A stretch of DNA of 64,000 nt, taken from assembly GCF_011038645.2 (NCBI RefSeq), contig NZ_CP064955.1:1426001-1490000 (forward strand), read 5' to 3'. This DNA comes from Corynebacterium qintianiae (GTDB lineage Bacteria > Actinomycetota > Actinomycetes > Mycobacteriales > Mycobacteriaceae). The number at the start of each line of letters is the position of its first letter. Positions within the stretch are counted from its first letter, which is position 1. Positions 40,193 to 48,558 of the stretch are shown piece after piece. The position numbers and the translations under genes were made by a program. The notes under the pieces are model-generated. The model was not told where the DNA came from. It saw only the letters and a list, made by a program, of their open reading frames with translations, and did not search any database.

Positions 40193-41833
40193 TTAACCCT
40201 TGTTCTCCTCGCGGGCGGCAGCGACGTCATCGGGGTTGAACTTTGTGTCGGAGATCGACACGTTCTCGCCCAGGCGGTCGCGGTACTGGTCCGGCCAGTT
40301 AATGACGATGTCGCCCTTTGTGAGCTCCCCGCCGGTGACGGCGACGTCGACCTCGTTCGCGGCACCGGTTGTCACCTTGCGCTCCTCGACGGCCCCGCGG
40401 CGCTCCCCATCCTCGGTGCTCAGCACAAGAACCTTCTTTTGTCCGCCGTCCTCGAATACCGCGTCGAGCGGAACCGAGAGCGAGTCCGAGTCTTCCTCGG
40501 TGATGATTTCCGCACGGGCGCTGCCCCCGAGCAGGAGACCTTCCTTGTCACCGGTAACCTCGATGTCCACAGGGAATGTGACGGCGGCCTGGCCTCCCTG
40601 CGGGTTGCCCTCCCCGGTTTTTCCCTCACCTGAGTTCGCCACCGGGGACACCCAGGACACTCGGCCCTCGAACTCCTTGTTCCCCGTGGCTGTAGAGGTG
40701 AACTTCACGCGGTTCCCTGGCGCAATGTCAAGCACATCACCCTCCCGCACCTGCGAGCGGATCAACAGGCGGGAGTCGTCCGCGATGGTGAGAAGTTTGC
40801 CCTGGGGAATGTCCCCCTCCTGCACGTCCACGCTGGTAACCAGACCGGCCATCGGCGCGTACACGGTGGCGGACTGAACCTGGTATTCCAGGCTGCCGTC
40901 ACCGCTAGCGTTGCCCGCCGTCTCCGCCTGACGCCACGCTGAATCAACCTGGCGCTGGAGTTGGTCGCGCTCCTGGGCGGCCTGTGCGTACGCGACGTCG
41001 AGCTGCGCGTACGCCTGCTGCAGCGCGGCGTACGCCTGGCCGACGGCGGCCTGGTCTGTGGCCTGCTGCTGTCCCTGGGCCTGCTGCTGCGCCTGCGCCA
41101 TCTGCTGCTCGGCCACTCGCTGCTGGATCATCTGCTGCTCGCGCTGCTCGGGGGAAGGAGCGGGAGACGGGGCGGGTGCGGGGTGTCCCCCCGACAGGAT
41201 GTCGCCGGAGCTGATGTCATTGATGATGCGCTTGACCTGGCTAGCAGACGCGTCCATGGCCACCGCACCTTGGCCGGCGACCGCGGCGTCGTAGGCCGCC
41301 TGCGCCTGATTCACTGCCGCCTGCGCCTGGCCAATCGCGGGGTGGACACCGCGGTTGATCTGGTCCTGCACCGTGTTGAGCTGGGCCTGCGCGGCTTCAA
41401 CACCATCCATCGCCTCCGCTTGCGCGTTGGCCTGCTGCTGTTGCTGCTGCGCCAGCTGGCGTTCGGCGGCAGACGAGTCCATCTCCACCAAGAACTGGTC
41501 AACGCTGACGCGGTCGCCCGCGGCGACAGCGAGCTTCTCCACCTTGGACTGCAGCGGGGTGGTGATGCTCATGGACCGAGCGGGGCCGATGTTGCCGTTG
41601 ACGATGATGCTGTTGGTCACGTCATCTTCGCGCACCACGGTGTAATCGCCCGCGGCGAGACCGTCCTTTTTCTCGTTTCCCCCGCCACCACCGCCGATTC
41701 CGCACGCCGACGCGAAGATTATCGCAGCCGAAGCAGCAGCTACCGTGGCCTTCTTCAGGCCAGAACGTCGCTTGTGACTTGGCTGGCTGGCCTGACGGCC
41801 GTAGGGGGTGTCGATTCCGGGGACGGAAACCAA
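40193..41833 (-). CDS. MacA/HlyD-like periplasmic adaptor, probable lipoprotein
   Basis: A 546-residue adaptor. A basic N-terminus leads into a hydrophobic stretch ending ASAC (Cys44), a plausible lipobox, followed by Gly repeats. A very Gln/Ala-rich coiled coil spans about residues 125-340 (QQQQQQANAQAEA and similar). The lipoyl/barrel halves flank it (TTPLQSKVEKLAVAAGDRVS; SATVYAPMAGLVTSVDVQEGD). The TTG at 41833 has GAGGAG upstream. With the ATPase and permease it forms a MacAB-like exporter; the substrate is unknown. Confidence 0.88.
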   Translation of the reverse strand: MVSVPGIDTPYGRQASQPSHKRRSGLKKATVAAASAAIIFASACGIGGGGGGNEKKDGLAAGDYTVVREDDVTNSIIVNGNIGPARSMSITTPLQSKVEKLAVAAGDRVSVDQFLVEMDSSAAERQLAQQQQQQANAQAEAMDGVEAAQAQLNTVQDQINRGVHPAIGQAQAAVNQAQAAYDAAVAGQGAVAMDASASQVKRIINDISSGDILSGGHPAPAPSPAPSPEQREQQMIQQRVAEQQMAQAQQQAQGQQQATDQAAVGQAYAALQQAYAQLDVAYAQAAQERDQLQRQVDSAWRQAETAGNASGDGSLEYQVQSATVYAPMAGLVTSVDVQEGDIPQGKLLTIADDSRLLIRSQVREGDVLDIAPGNRVKFTSTATGNKEFEGRVSWVSPVANSGEGKTGEGNPQGGQAAVTFPVDIEVTGDKEGLLLGGSARAEIITEEDSDSLSVPLDAVFEDGGQKKVLVLSTEDGERRGAVEERKVTTGAANEVDVAVTGGELTKGDIVINWPDQYRDRLGENVSISDTKFNPDDVAAAREENKG

Positions 41834-41871
41834 AGTTGCTCCTCACGGGCGGTACGGATCTAACTCGGAAA

Positions 41872-41877
41872 ACTATA
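41872..41877 (-). promoter_or_regulatory. Candidate -10 box of the MacAB-like operon
   Basis: TATAGT (5 of 6 to consensus) lies about 38 bases before the adaptor start, implying a leader near 32 bases. TG directly precedes it; the -35 region is GC-rich and weak. Confidence 0.4.
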
Positions 41878-41915
41878 CACGCCGCCCCCGACTTCCCCCC
41901 TGACTTCAGCGCGGC

Positions 41916-42473
41916 TTACCGGCCGGGCCTAACGGGTGTGACAGGGGAGATTCCGAATGAACCCCACCGGGCGTCGTCCGGGAGCGCCTCGACCGCGAAC
42001 ACGTCACCGCGCGCGGCGATCTCCCGCAGCACCGCGGGTTCGTCCCGCACGACGGCCCCGACCGGTTCCGCGTTCCGCTTCCCGGTCGCCGCGTGGAGGC
42101 GTCCCGCCTCGCGCACAATCACGTCGGCCCTGCCCTCCCCCGCCACAGGCTCGGGGATCGGGCGGGCCGCGGCATCGGGAAACACGACGGCGCTCACACG
42201 GTCGGCCGGTTCGAGCACCGCAGCGGCTTCGGCGGGGCTGAGCGCGCCGGAAAACGTCACCAGGGCCCATACCGGCCCCGTCTCCCCCGCGTCCCCGCTT
42301 ATCGACGCCTCCGCACGCGCCTCGTACACCTCCGGCGTCTCCCCGGACTCCATGCCTAGCTGGTCCCCCTGGTAGGTGGGCGCAGGCTGTACTACCGTAC
42401 CGAGCGCCCACAACCCAGCGATTCCCGCCGCCACGGCAACGGCGACGAGGGGCAAAAGTGCGTGCCGCCTCAC
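41916..42473 (-). CDS. Membrane-anchored protein of unknown function
   Basis: A 185-residue protein with one N-terminal hydrophobic helix (about residues 5-28) and an extracytoplasmic acidic/Ala-rich domain ([33 protein letters not shown]). I do not recognise the family. GTG 42473 overlaps the rluD stop (GTGA), which sets the start; the open frame further upstream lies within rluD. It is the third gene of lspA-rluD-this gene. Confidence 0.65.
   Translation of the reverse strand: MRRHALLPLVAVAVAAGIAGLWALGTVVQPAPTYQGDQLGMESGETPEVYEARAEASISGDAGETGPVWALVTFSGALSPAEAAAVLEPADRVSAVVFPDAAARPIPEPVAGEGRADVIVREAGRLHAATGKRNAEPVGAVVRDEPAVLREIAARGDVFAVEALPDDARWGSFGISPVTPVRPGR
42297..42309 (-). repeat. Copy of over-represented 13-mer GGCGTCGAYAAGC
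   Basis: Exact copy, T variant, in the unknown membrane-anchored gene, read as Ala-Ser-Ile-Ser with the ATA codon. Confidence 0.7.
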
Positions 42474-43396
42474 CCGCGCAGGACCTCCAGAGCGTGCTGC
42501 AGGTCGGCCGGATATGCAGACTGCACCTGCATGTAGTCCCCCGTGCGGGGATGCGTGAACCCGAGTGTGGTGGCGTGCAACCACTGGCGGATCAGCCCGA
42601 CGCGCTTGGACAACGTGGGGTCGGAGCCGTACATCGGGTCGCCGACGCAGGGGTGCCCCACCGCTGACATGTGCACGCGGATCTGGTGCGTGCGCCCGGT
42701 TTCGAGGCGGACCTGAAGCAGGCTCGCGTCCCGGAAGGCTTCGACAAGCTCGTAGTGTGTCACCGCGTGGCGCCCGTCCGAGGTCACTGCGAACTTCCAC
42801 CCGGAGGAGGGGTGGCGTCCGATCGGGGCGTCGATAGTCCCGACGATCGGGTCGGGTAACCCCTGCACGACCGCGTGGTAGGTCTTGTCGACGGTGCGCT
42901 CCTTGAAAGCCCGTTTGAGTACGGAATAACCCTGCACGCTGTTGGCTACCACCATGACACCGGACGTGCCGACGTCGAGACGCTGCACGATTCCTTTGCG
43001 CTCGGGCGGGCCAGCATCGGGAAGGGTGAAGCCCATGGCCTGCAGCCCGCCGACGACGGTCGGGCCTTCCCAGCCGAGCGTGGGGTGGGCAGCCACCCCG
43101 ACGGGCTTGTCCACAGCAATGACGTCGTCGTCCTGGTAGATAATGCCCAGGCCCTCAACTAGTTCGGCCTTCGGCTCGGGCGCCAGCTTCGGCTCGGGCA
43201 GCGTCACCTCAAGCAACGCCCCGGCGCGCACGCGGTCGGATTTGGTGACCAGGGAGGCGTCGATAAGCACACTGCCCTCGGCCACGATGTCTGCGGCCAC
43301 GGTGCGCGACAAGCCGAAAAGCTTGGACACCGCCTGGTCCACCCGCATCCCGTCGAGGCCCTCGGGCACCGGGAGTGCCCTGAACTCACCCGGCAT
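42470..43396 (-). CDS. rluD: Large-subunit rRNA pseudouridine synthase, RluD type
   Basis: A 308-residue RluA-family pseudouridine synthase. An N-terminal S4-like region (about 16-75) precedes the catalytic domain with D141 in [24 protein letters not shown] and [19 protein letters not shown] are diagnostic. It most likely modifies helix 69 of 23S rRNA, though RluC-type specificity cannot be excluded. ATG 43396 overlaps the lspA stop by 11 bases, indicating coupled translation. Confidence 0.93.
   Translation of the reverse strand: MPGEFRALPVPEGLDGMRVDQAVSKLFGLSRTVAADIVAEGSVLIDASLVTKSDRVRAGALLEVTLPEPKLAPEPKAELVEGLGIIYQDDDVIAVDKPVGVAAHPTLGWEGPTVVGGLQAMGFTLPDAGPPERKGIVQRLDVGTSGVMVVANSVQGYSVLKRAFKERTVDKTYHAVVQGLPDPIVGTIDAPIGRHPSSGWKFAVTSDGRHAVTHYELVEAFRDASLLQVRLETGRTHQIRVHMSAVGHPCVGDPMYGSDPTLSKRVGLIRQWLHATTLGFTHPRTGDYMQVQSAYPADLQHALEVLRG
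43256..43268 (+). repeat. Copy of over-represented 13-mer GGCGTCGAYAAGC
   Basis: Exact copy, T variant, in rluD, read on the coding strand as CTT-ATC-GAC-GCC (Leu-Ile-Asp-Ala). Two more copies with two mismatches (42737, 42827) lie in the same gene. Confidence 0.7.
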
Positions 43397-43898
43397 GGGC
43401 GGCCTTGCGCTCTGACGCGAACACTGCGAGCACGAAAATTGCGACACCGACGGTGATAGAGGCGTCGGCGATGTTGAATACCGCGAAGCTGCCCACGGAG
43501 ATGTAGTCCACCACGTGTCCGAACCAGAACCCCGGCTCGCGAAACAGCCGGTCGACGAGGTTGCCCAGCGCTCCCCCGGCGATCATCGCGATCCCCAGGG
43601 CCTCCCAGCGGTCGCGGATCCGCGGCGCCGCAATGAGCGCACCAGCGACGAACGCGAGCTGGATCGTGGTGAACAGCCAGGTGGAGTTCTGCCCCATGGA
43701 GAACGCCGCACCAGGGTTGAACAGCAGGTAGAGGCGGAAGAAGTCACCGATGACGGGGACGGGCACACCCGGCTGAAGGAAGCTGAGCATGATCTGCTTG
43801 ACCACCTGGTCCACCGCGGCGACGGCAACCATAATTGCCACGATGAACCAGGTCCACCGGTTCATCGTCCTCTTTTCGGTTGTTCTGTTCTGCTCCAT
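43386..43898 (-). CDS. lspA: Lipoprotein signal peptidase
   Basis: A 170-residue four-helix aspartic protease that removes the signal peptide of prolipoproteins after Lgt has lipidated them. Catalytic aspartates are D116 in [10 protein letters not shown] and D145 in FNIADASI; the FNPGAAFS segment is also conserved. Start is ATG 43898 or ATG 43865 (MNRWTWF), the latter with AGAGG close upstream; the shorter form would begin at the first helix. Followed by overlapping rluD. Confidence 0.95.
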   Translation of the reverse strand: MEQNRTTEKRTMNRWTWFIVAIMVAVAAVDQVVKQIMLSFLQPGVPVPVIGDFFRLYLLFNPGAAFSMGQNSTWLFTTIQLAFVAGALIAAPRIRDRWEALGIAMIAGGALGNLVDRLFREPGFWFGHVVDYISVGSFAVFNIADASITVGVAIFVLAVFASERKAAHAG

Positions 43899-43941
43899 CG
43901 CCTGACAACTCTAGCCGGAGGGCGTGCGGTAGGTTCAAGGG

Positions 43942-44901
43942 GTGAATATTCGGCATCGACTCCTCACAGTGGCCGGTGTGGCCCTCGCGGGCGCTCTCGC
44001 CGCCGGTTGCGGCCGGGCTGAACCTGACCCGGTTGCAGGCGTACCCGCCTTCGCCGTGGACGCCCCCGCCGTTACCCTCGTCGAGCCGGGTGAGAACCCG
44101 CAGGTGCTCTCGTTCGCCACGCCGGCCGAGCAGGACCCGTGGGAGACCGAGGTCCGTGTCTTCGGCGGGATCGACCAATCCGTGCAGTCCGCGGCCCAGG
44201 TGTCGGAGGAAGCGCCGGCGGGAGGCGATGTCAACAGCACAACCCTGCCCTTGGCCGTCACTTCCCAGCCCGCACCGGCTCCCAATGACGGCGAGAACAC
44301 CGCCGACCGCCGCGTGGACTTCACGGTCGGTTCCGGCAGGCATTCGAACCTGAAGCTGGGTCAGGAGGTCGCCTCGGCGGAGGGGTTTGCGATGTCATGG
44401 CGCGCGGAAAACTCGGGACGGGTAGACACACTCAAGCTGCTAGCCCCTCCCGAGTCATCCACCACCGGGCGGGGCATCGTGGAGTCTTCGCTTCTCACCC
44501 TCATGTCCACCAACGTGGTCTTCCCCGCGGAGCCGGTGGGCGTCGGAGGCAGCTGGACGGTCTCCGGCCGCGTCACGAGCGACGCCAGCATGCTGCGCAC
44601 GACGACCTACACAGTCGCGGGTATCAGCGGCGACACCGTCACCCTCAACGTCAGCGTGGAGGAACGGCCCACGCAGCAGGAGCTAACTATCGACAACGAG
44701 ATCGCGGGCGAGCTCAACGGCGCGAACCTGGCCGTGGAGCATTCCGCGACCACGTCGGAAGGCGGCATCACGGTGGATTTGCGCCGCCCGATCCCAGTCG
44801 ACGGACGCGTTTCCGCCACCACCCGCGTCATCTACTCCGGCCCGCAGCCCGACGTGCGCGTCGTCCAAGACATCACCAACGCAGTCGAGTACGGAGGCTA
44901 A
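43942..44901 (+). CDS. Putative lipoprotein
   Basis: A 319-residue exported protein with lipobox LAAGC (Cys23). The mature part is rich in beta strands: a region of regularly alternating Val/Thr (VSGRVTSDASMLRTTTYTVAGISGDTVTLNVS) suggests a beta-sandwich or substrate-binding-like domain. Function unknown. It is divergent from lspA with only 43 bases between starts; the GTG start has AAGGG directly adjacent, so the mRNA may be leaderless. The ABC-F gene follows after three bases. Confidence 0.75.
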   Translation: MNIRHRLLTVAGVALAGALAAGCGRAEPDPVAGVPAFAVDAPAVTLVEPGENPQVLSFATPAEQDPWETEVRVFGGIDQSVQSAAQVSEEAPAGGDVNSTTLPLAVTSQPAPAPNDGENTADRRVDFTVGSGRHSNLKLGQEVASAEGFAMSWRAENSGRVDTLKLLAPPESSTTGRGIVESSLLTLMSTNVVFPAEPVGVGGSWTVSGRVTSDASMLRTTTYTVAGISGDTVTLNVSVEERPTQQELTIDNEIAGELNGANLAVEHSATTSEGGITVDLRRPIPVDGRVSATTRVIYSGPQPDVRVVQDITNAVEYGG

Positions 44902-44904
44902 ACC

Positions 44905-46593
44905 ATGGTTGCACCCCTGCACATCGGTCTCGAGGGCATCTCGTTTTCGTACCCGGGCGGGCACCGCGTGCTCACCGACATCTCGTTCGCCGTCCCCTCC
45001 GGTTCGGTGACAGGACTGATCGGGGAAAACGGGGCGGGAAAGTCGACGCTTCTTGGCCTCATTTCGGGCGAGCTCGCTGCGGGTTCCGGCACGCTTATCA
45101 CCCCACCCACCACCGGCTTTATCGCGCAGGAAACGTCCCTGCCGTTTACCGAGCCCGCCTCCACGCTTATCGACGCCGCCGTCAACGAACTGCGCCAAGT
45201 CGAACGCGACATCACCGTCTTCTCTGAGCGGATGGCCACGGAACCGGATGACGAGGCGCTCGCCGCCGACTTCGATCGCGCGCTGGCCCGCGCCGAGAAC
45301 TCCGGAGTGTGGGAGCTCGATGCGCGCATTGCTTCCATTCTGGCCGGGCTGGGCTTGGCTAACGTCGCGCTGTCTACGCCCCTCGGCGAAATGTCGGGCG
45401 GGCAGCGCCGCCGCTTCGCGCTGGCCACGTTGCTGCTGCGCCCGGTGGACGCGATGGTGCTCGACGAGCCGACCAACCATTTGGACGATGAGGCCGTCGA
45501 CTTCCTCATCGGGGAGCTACGCGTGTTTTCGGGCCCTGTGCTGGCGGCCTCCCACGACCGCTACTTCCTCGATGAGGCCTGCGACGGTTTGGTCGATCTC
45601 GACCCCTCCCTCGGTGCGGAAGGCGGCTTCGGCGAGGACACCCGCCAGGGCGCGCGCTTCTCCGGCTCCTTCAGCGACTACCTCAGGGCGCGCCAGTCGC
45701 GCCGCGATCGCTGGGCCAGCGACTACGCCGCACAGGAGCACGAGCGGGCGCGCCTGAGGGCAGCCGCCGAACAGAGCGCCGAGGACGTCTTCCATTCCCA
45801 GGAGAACAAAACTGAAACCCGCGCGGCCGCAAAATTCTACGCCGACCGTGCGGCCAAGACCGTGGGCAACCGGCGCCGCTCCGCCGAGAACCGTCTGGAC
45901 GCTCTGGAACGTTCCGAGATCCCCGCTCCCCCGGCGCGCCTGGAATTTCGCGGCCTGCCGCCGCACACTGCGACGAGCCTGGGGTTGCCGGCGGTCGTCG
46001 CAAAGCAGCTCAGCGTCGACGACCGCCTTGCGCCGTTGGATCTAAAAGTCCAACCAGGGGAGCAACTGCTCGTGGAGGGCCCTAACGGCTCCGGCAAGTC
46101 GACGTTTTTGAAGATCCTGGACGGCACCCTTTCCGGGTTCGACGGCGAGCTGGTCATGCCGGAGGAAATGTCCGTCGCGCGGCTCGAGCAGGACGATTCC
46201 TGGCAGGACCTTTCGCGAACGGCCGAGGAGGTTTTCTCTACCTTGGTCCCGGCTGGCAGCCCAACCCTGGTGGAGATGGGCCTGATGAACGAGGATCAGG
46301 CGGCGACCCCGCTCGCGGACCTCTCGCTCGGGCAGCGCCGACGCGTCTCCCTCGGTGTGATCCTGGCATCCCCGCCCGACCTGCTGCTTCTCGACGAACC
46401 CACCAACCACCTCTCCCTCATTCTCGCAGAAGAACTGGAGACGGCACTGCTGGACTTCCAAGGAACCGTGATAATCACCAGCCACGACCGGTGGCTGCGG
46501 CGCCGGTGGCGCGAGCGGATGTCCCGCGGGGATTCGCGCGCGAAAATCCTCACCCTGTCCACGCTGTGGACGGATGAGGTGTGGCGCGACTAG
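44905..46593 (+). CDS. ABC-F family ATPase (ribosome-associated type)
   Basis: A 562-residue protein with two ABC cassettes and no membrane segments. First cassette: Walker A GENGAGKST, signature MSGGQRRR, Walker B MVLDEPTNHLDD. Second: GPNGSGKST, LSLGQRRR, LLLLDEPTNHLS. A charged linker (about 250-345) joins them, as in ABC-F proteins that act in the ribosomal E site in translation or antibiotic protection. The second D-loop has Ser instead of Asp after NHL. It is probably co-transcribed with the upstream lipoprotein gene; drug resistance cannot be inferred from sequence. Confidence 0.88.
   Translation: MVAPLHIGLEGISFSYPGGHRVLTDISFAVPSGSVTGLIGENGAGKSTLLGLISGELAAGSGTLITPPTTGFIAQETSLPFTEPASTLIDAAVNELRQVERDITVFSERMATEPDDEALAADFDRALARAENSGVWELDARIASILAGLGLANVALSTPLGEMSGGQRRRFALATLLLRPVDAMVLDEPTNHLDDEAVDFLIGELRVFSGPVLAASHDRYFLDEACDGLVDLDPSLGAEGGFGEDTRQGARFSGSFSDYLRARQSRRDRWASDYAAQEHERARLRAAAEQSAEDVFHSQENKTETRAAAKFYADRAAKTVGNRRRSAENRLDALERSEIPAPPARLEFRGLPPHTATSLGLPAVVAKQLSVDDRLAPLDLKVQPGEQLLVEGPNGSGKSTFLKILDGTLSGFDGELVMPEEMSVARLEQDDSWQDLSRTAEEVFSTLVPAGSPTLVEMGLMNEDQAATPLADLSLGQRRRVSLGVILASPPDLLLLDEPTNHLSLILAEELETALLDFQGTVIITSHDRWLRRRWRERMSRGDSRAKILTLSTLWTDEVWRD
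45165..45177 (-). repeat. Copy of over-represented 13-mer GGCGTCGAYAAGC
   Basis: Exact copy, T variant, in the ABC-F gene, read on the coding strand as CTT-ATC-GAC-GCC (Leu-Ile-Asp-Ala). Confidence 0.7.
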
Positions 46594-46614
46594 GGCCCTT
46601 CTCACTCCTGCTGC

Positions 46615-46694
46615 AGTGACAAAAGTTGCGTCAAGACCGCCACATTTGTCACTTTTCCCAGGTCGCGAGACGGCACCGTGTCACATTTGTCACT
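46615..46694. repeat. Short intergenic repeats of AGTGACAAA / TTTGTCACT
   Basis: Within the 122-base gap after the ABC-F gene, CACATTTGTCACT occurs at 46641-46653 and 46682-46694 (41 bases apart). Its near-complement AGTGACAAA is at 46615-46623. The first and second can form a 9-bp stem followed by TTTT, a possible terminator for the ABC-F mRNA; the third copy is unexplained. Confidence 0.55.
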
Positions 46695-46715
46695 GGGTTC
46701 CGGCAAGAGAGTGGT

Positions 46716-47333
46716 CTAGAGCGCGGGAGCCGGTGCCCCGGCGGGATTCTCGGCTGGCGCGGGTGCCTCAGCCGGAGCCTCGGCGGGTGCCGGCGCCTCG
46801 GCAGCCGGTGCGGCCTGGCACATCGCGGGCAGCTGTTCCGGCGGCAGGGTGTGGGTAACCAGCGTGCAGGCCCAGGTCTGAGACAGCTTCCAGTAACCGT
46901 TCTCGAAGACGAACTCCACGTTGTCGGCCAGCTCGGTCGCCTGGTTCGGCTGCGTGAAGCTCACGGTGGCCAGGACGGTGTTGGGCTCGTAACCCGGCAG
47001 CACGGGGTCGACGACCTGGAAGTTGGCGCCGGACTCCTGCTGGGACTGGGCCATGACGTCGAAAAGCTCGGGCGCGGTCTCGCCACCCTGAACGGTGTTG
47101 ATTCGCTCCTCCATCGGCAGGCTCGGGTCGGTCGCGCGGGCGAGGACCCCGTTGAGCTCGGCGGCGGTCGGGAGCTGAGTTGCGGGAGCCGCCTCGGTGG
47201 AACCGGGCGCGGACTCAGCTGCGGCCGTGGTCTCCGTGGTGCTGGGGGCGGTGTCGCCCTCGTTCGAGCATGCTGCCAAGCTCAGGGCCGCACCGAATGC
47301 TGCGACTGCGGCGGCGAGTTTCCTTGCGTTCAC
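46716..47333 (-). CDS. Putative lipoprotein, MTB12-like antigen domain
   Basis: A 205-residue exported protein with lipobox SLAAC (Cys22). The region LPTAAELNGVLARATDPSLPMEERINTV and the following strands resemble the mycobacterial low-molecular-weight antigen MTB12 (CFP-2) domain. After it comes an Ala/Pro/Glu repeat tail (APAEAPAEAPAPAE), a feature often seen in proteins spanning the actinobacterial wall. C155 and C171 could pair. It is divergent from the asparaginase gene, with a palindrome between them. Confidence 0.75.
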   Translation of the reverse strand: MNARKLAAAVAAFGAALSLAACSNEGDTAPSTTETTAAAESAPGSTEAAPATQLPTAAELNGVLARATDPSLPMEERINTVQGGETAPELFDVMAQSQQESGANFQVVDPVLPGYEPNTVLATVSFTQPNQATELADNVEFVFENGYWKLSQTWACTLVTHTLPPEQLPAMCQAAPAAEAPAPAEAPAEAPAPAENPAGAPAPAL

Positions 47334-47361
47334 TTTTCTCTCACGTCTCCTTTGTGGGGGT

Positions 47362-47380
47362 GTAACCTGGCCGAGGTTAC
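47362..47380. promoter_or_regulatory. Perfect 19-bp inverted repeat between divergent genes (operator candidate)
   Basis: GTAACCT-GGCCG-AGGTTAC, a 7-bp perfect inverted repeat with a 5-base spacer, lies 29 bases from the lipoprotein start and about 40 from the asparaginase start. Its position and symmetry suit a dimeric repressor controlling one or both genes. I do not recognise it as a known corynebacterial regulator site. Confidence 0.5.
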
Positions 47381-47420
47381 CGTTTCATAACAACAAACCC
47401 CAACCGACACTCTGGTATTC

Positions 47421-48350
47421 ATGACTGTTCCTCAGCCCGGCGAGCCCTTCGCCCTCGTCATCTCCACCGGCGGCACGATCGCCTCCACCACCGATCCGAC
47501 CGGAGCGCGCGTGCCCACCCTCACTGCCGAGGACCTGGTCATCAGCTGCGGTACCGACGCACCGGTGCGTGTGTATGACTCGGTGAGCCTCGATTCCTCG
47601 TCTATGGGCCTCGGGGACGTCGATACGCTGATCCAGCTCGTCGGCAAGGCGCTTGCCGACGCCCTCGTCACCGGCATCGTCATCACCCATGGCACCGACT
47701 CCATGGCGGAGACCGCGCTCGCACTCGACCTGGTGCACTCGGATCCGCGGCCGGTAATCTTAACCGGGGCGCAGCGCCCCGCCGACCACCCGCACGCCGA
47801 CGGCCCGGAGAACCTGCGCCGCTCGATCGAACTCGCCGCCGACCCGCTGGCCCGCGGCCGCGGAGTGACCGTCCACTTCGGCGGCGACACGCTCGCCGCG
47901 CGAGGGCTGATGAAGAACGACACCGAAGCGCTGTGGGCTTTCGCTCTGACGGCACCGCTCACCCTGCCGCGCCCAGCAGCCGTCGCTCCTGCGCAGCTGG
48001 AAGGTCTGAATGTCCCCATCCTGCGCGCCTGGCCCGGCGCGGACGCTTCACTGGTGGACCACGTGGCGTCTTTGAAACCCGACGGCATCGTCGTGGAAGG
48101 CCTCGGTTCAGGCAATGTGTCCGCCGAGATGGGCGAGGCACTCGCGCGCGCTGCGGAGGATGGTATCCCGGTGGTGCTGACCACCTCGGTCCCCTACGGC
48201 GAGGTGTCCTTCTCTTACGGCGGCGCTGGCGGCGGAGCAACGCTCGGCGAGAGGGGCGTGCTACCCGGCGGGTGGCTACGCGCCGGACAGGCCCGCATCG
48301 CGCTTCTCACCGCCATCGCCACCGGCACCGACCCGCGCGCGCTGTTCTAA
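47421..48350 (+). CDS. ansA: L-asparaginase, type I/II family
   Basis: A 309-residue enzyme hydrolysing asparagine to aspartate and ammonia. Active-site threonines are T19 in ISTGGTIAST and T92 in ITHGTDSMAET, with D93 and a lysine in GLMKNDTEAL. There is no signal peptide, so it acts in the cytoplasm. It is divergent from the MTB12-like lipoprotein and followed by a repeat-bearing gap. Confidence 0.93.
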   Translation: MTVPQPGEPFALVISTGGTIASTTDPTGARVPTLTAEDLVISCGTDAPVRVYDSVSLDSSSMGLGDVDTLIQLVGKALADALVTGIVITHGTDSMAETALALDLVHSDPRPVILTGAQRPADHPHADGPENLRRSIELAADPLARGRGVTVHFGGDTLAARGLMKNDTEALWAFALTAPLTLPRPAAVAPAQLEGLNVPILRAWPGADASLVDHVASLKPDGIVVEGLGSGNVSAEMGEALARAAEDGIPVVLTTSVPYGEVSFSYGGAGGGATLGERGVLPGGWLRAGQARIALLTAIATGTDPRALF

Positions 48351-48409
48351 GCGATGCTGCTCCCGGGCGCTCGGCCTACGCGTGCTCCCCTCGCCCCGCG
48401 TGCGCTCCG

Positions 48410-48496
48410 CCTAAACCCAGACACCTAAACCCGGACGCCTAAACTTTCGGGTATTGCGCCTAAACTTCGAGCAATTTCGGGGTGTTGAGGTTTAGG
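48410..48496. repeat. CCTAAAC direct repeats with one inverted copy
   Basis: CCTAAAC occurs at 48410, 48424, 48438 and 48459 (steps of 14, 14 and 21), and its complement GTTTAGG at 48490. The last direct copy and the inverted one can form a hairpin. The array lies in the 208-base non-coding gap between convergent ansA and dinB; no open frame fits it. Confidence 0.65.
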
Positions 48497-48500
48497 GCGA

Positions 48501-48541
48501 AGCGCAGGTGTGGCAGAAAGCGCAGGTGTGGCAGAAAGCGC
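48501..48541. repeat. 18-bp tandem repeat
   Basis: AGCGCAGGTGTGGCAGAA is present twice in a row (48501-48518, 48519-48536), followed by AGCGC of a third unit. It sits directly after the CCTAAAC array, downstream of dinB. Confidence 0.75.
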
Positions 48542-48558
48542 CGGCTCGACCAGGGCAA

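Noticed and set aside
48410-48541. CRISPR array
   Set aside because: Repeat units are only 7 bp or a tandem 18 bp with no spacers, and no cas genes are nearby.
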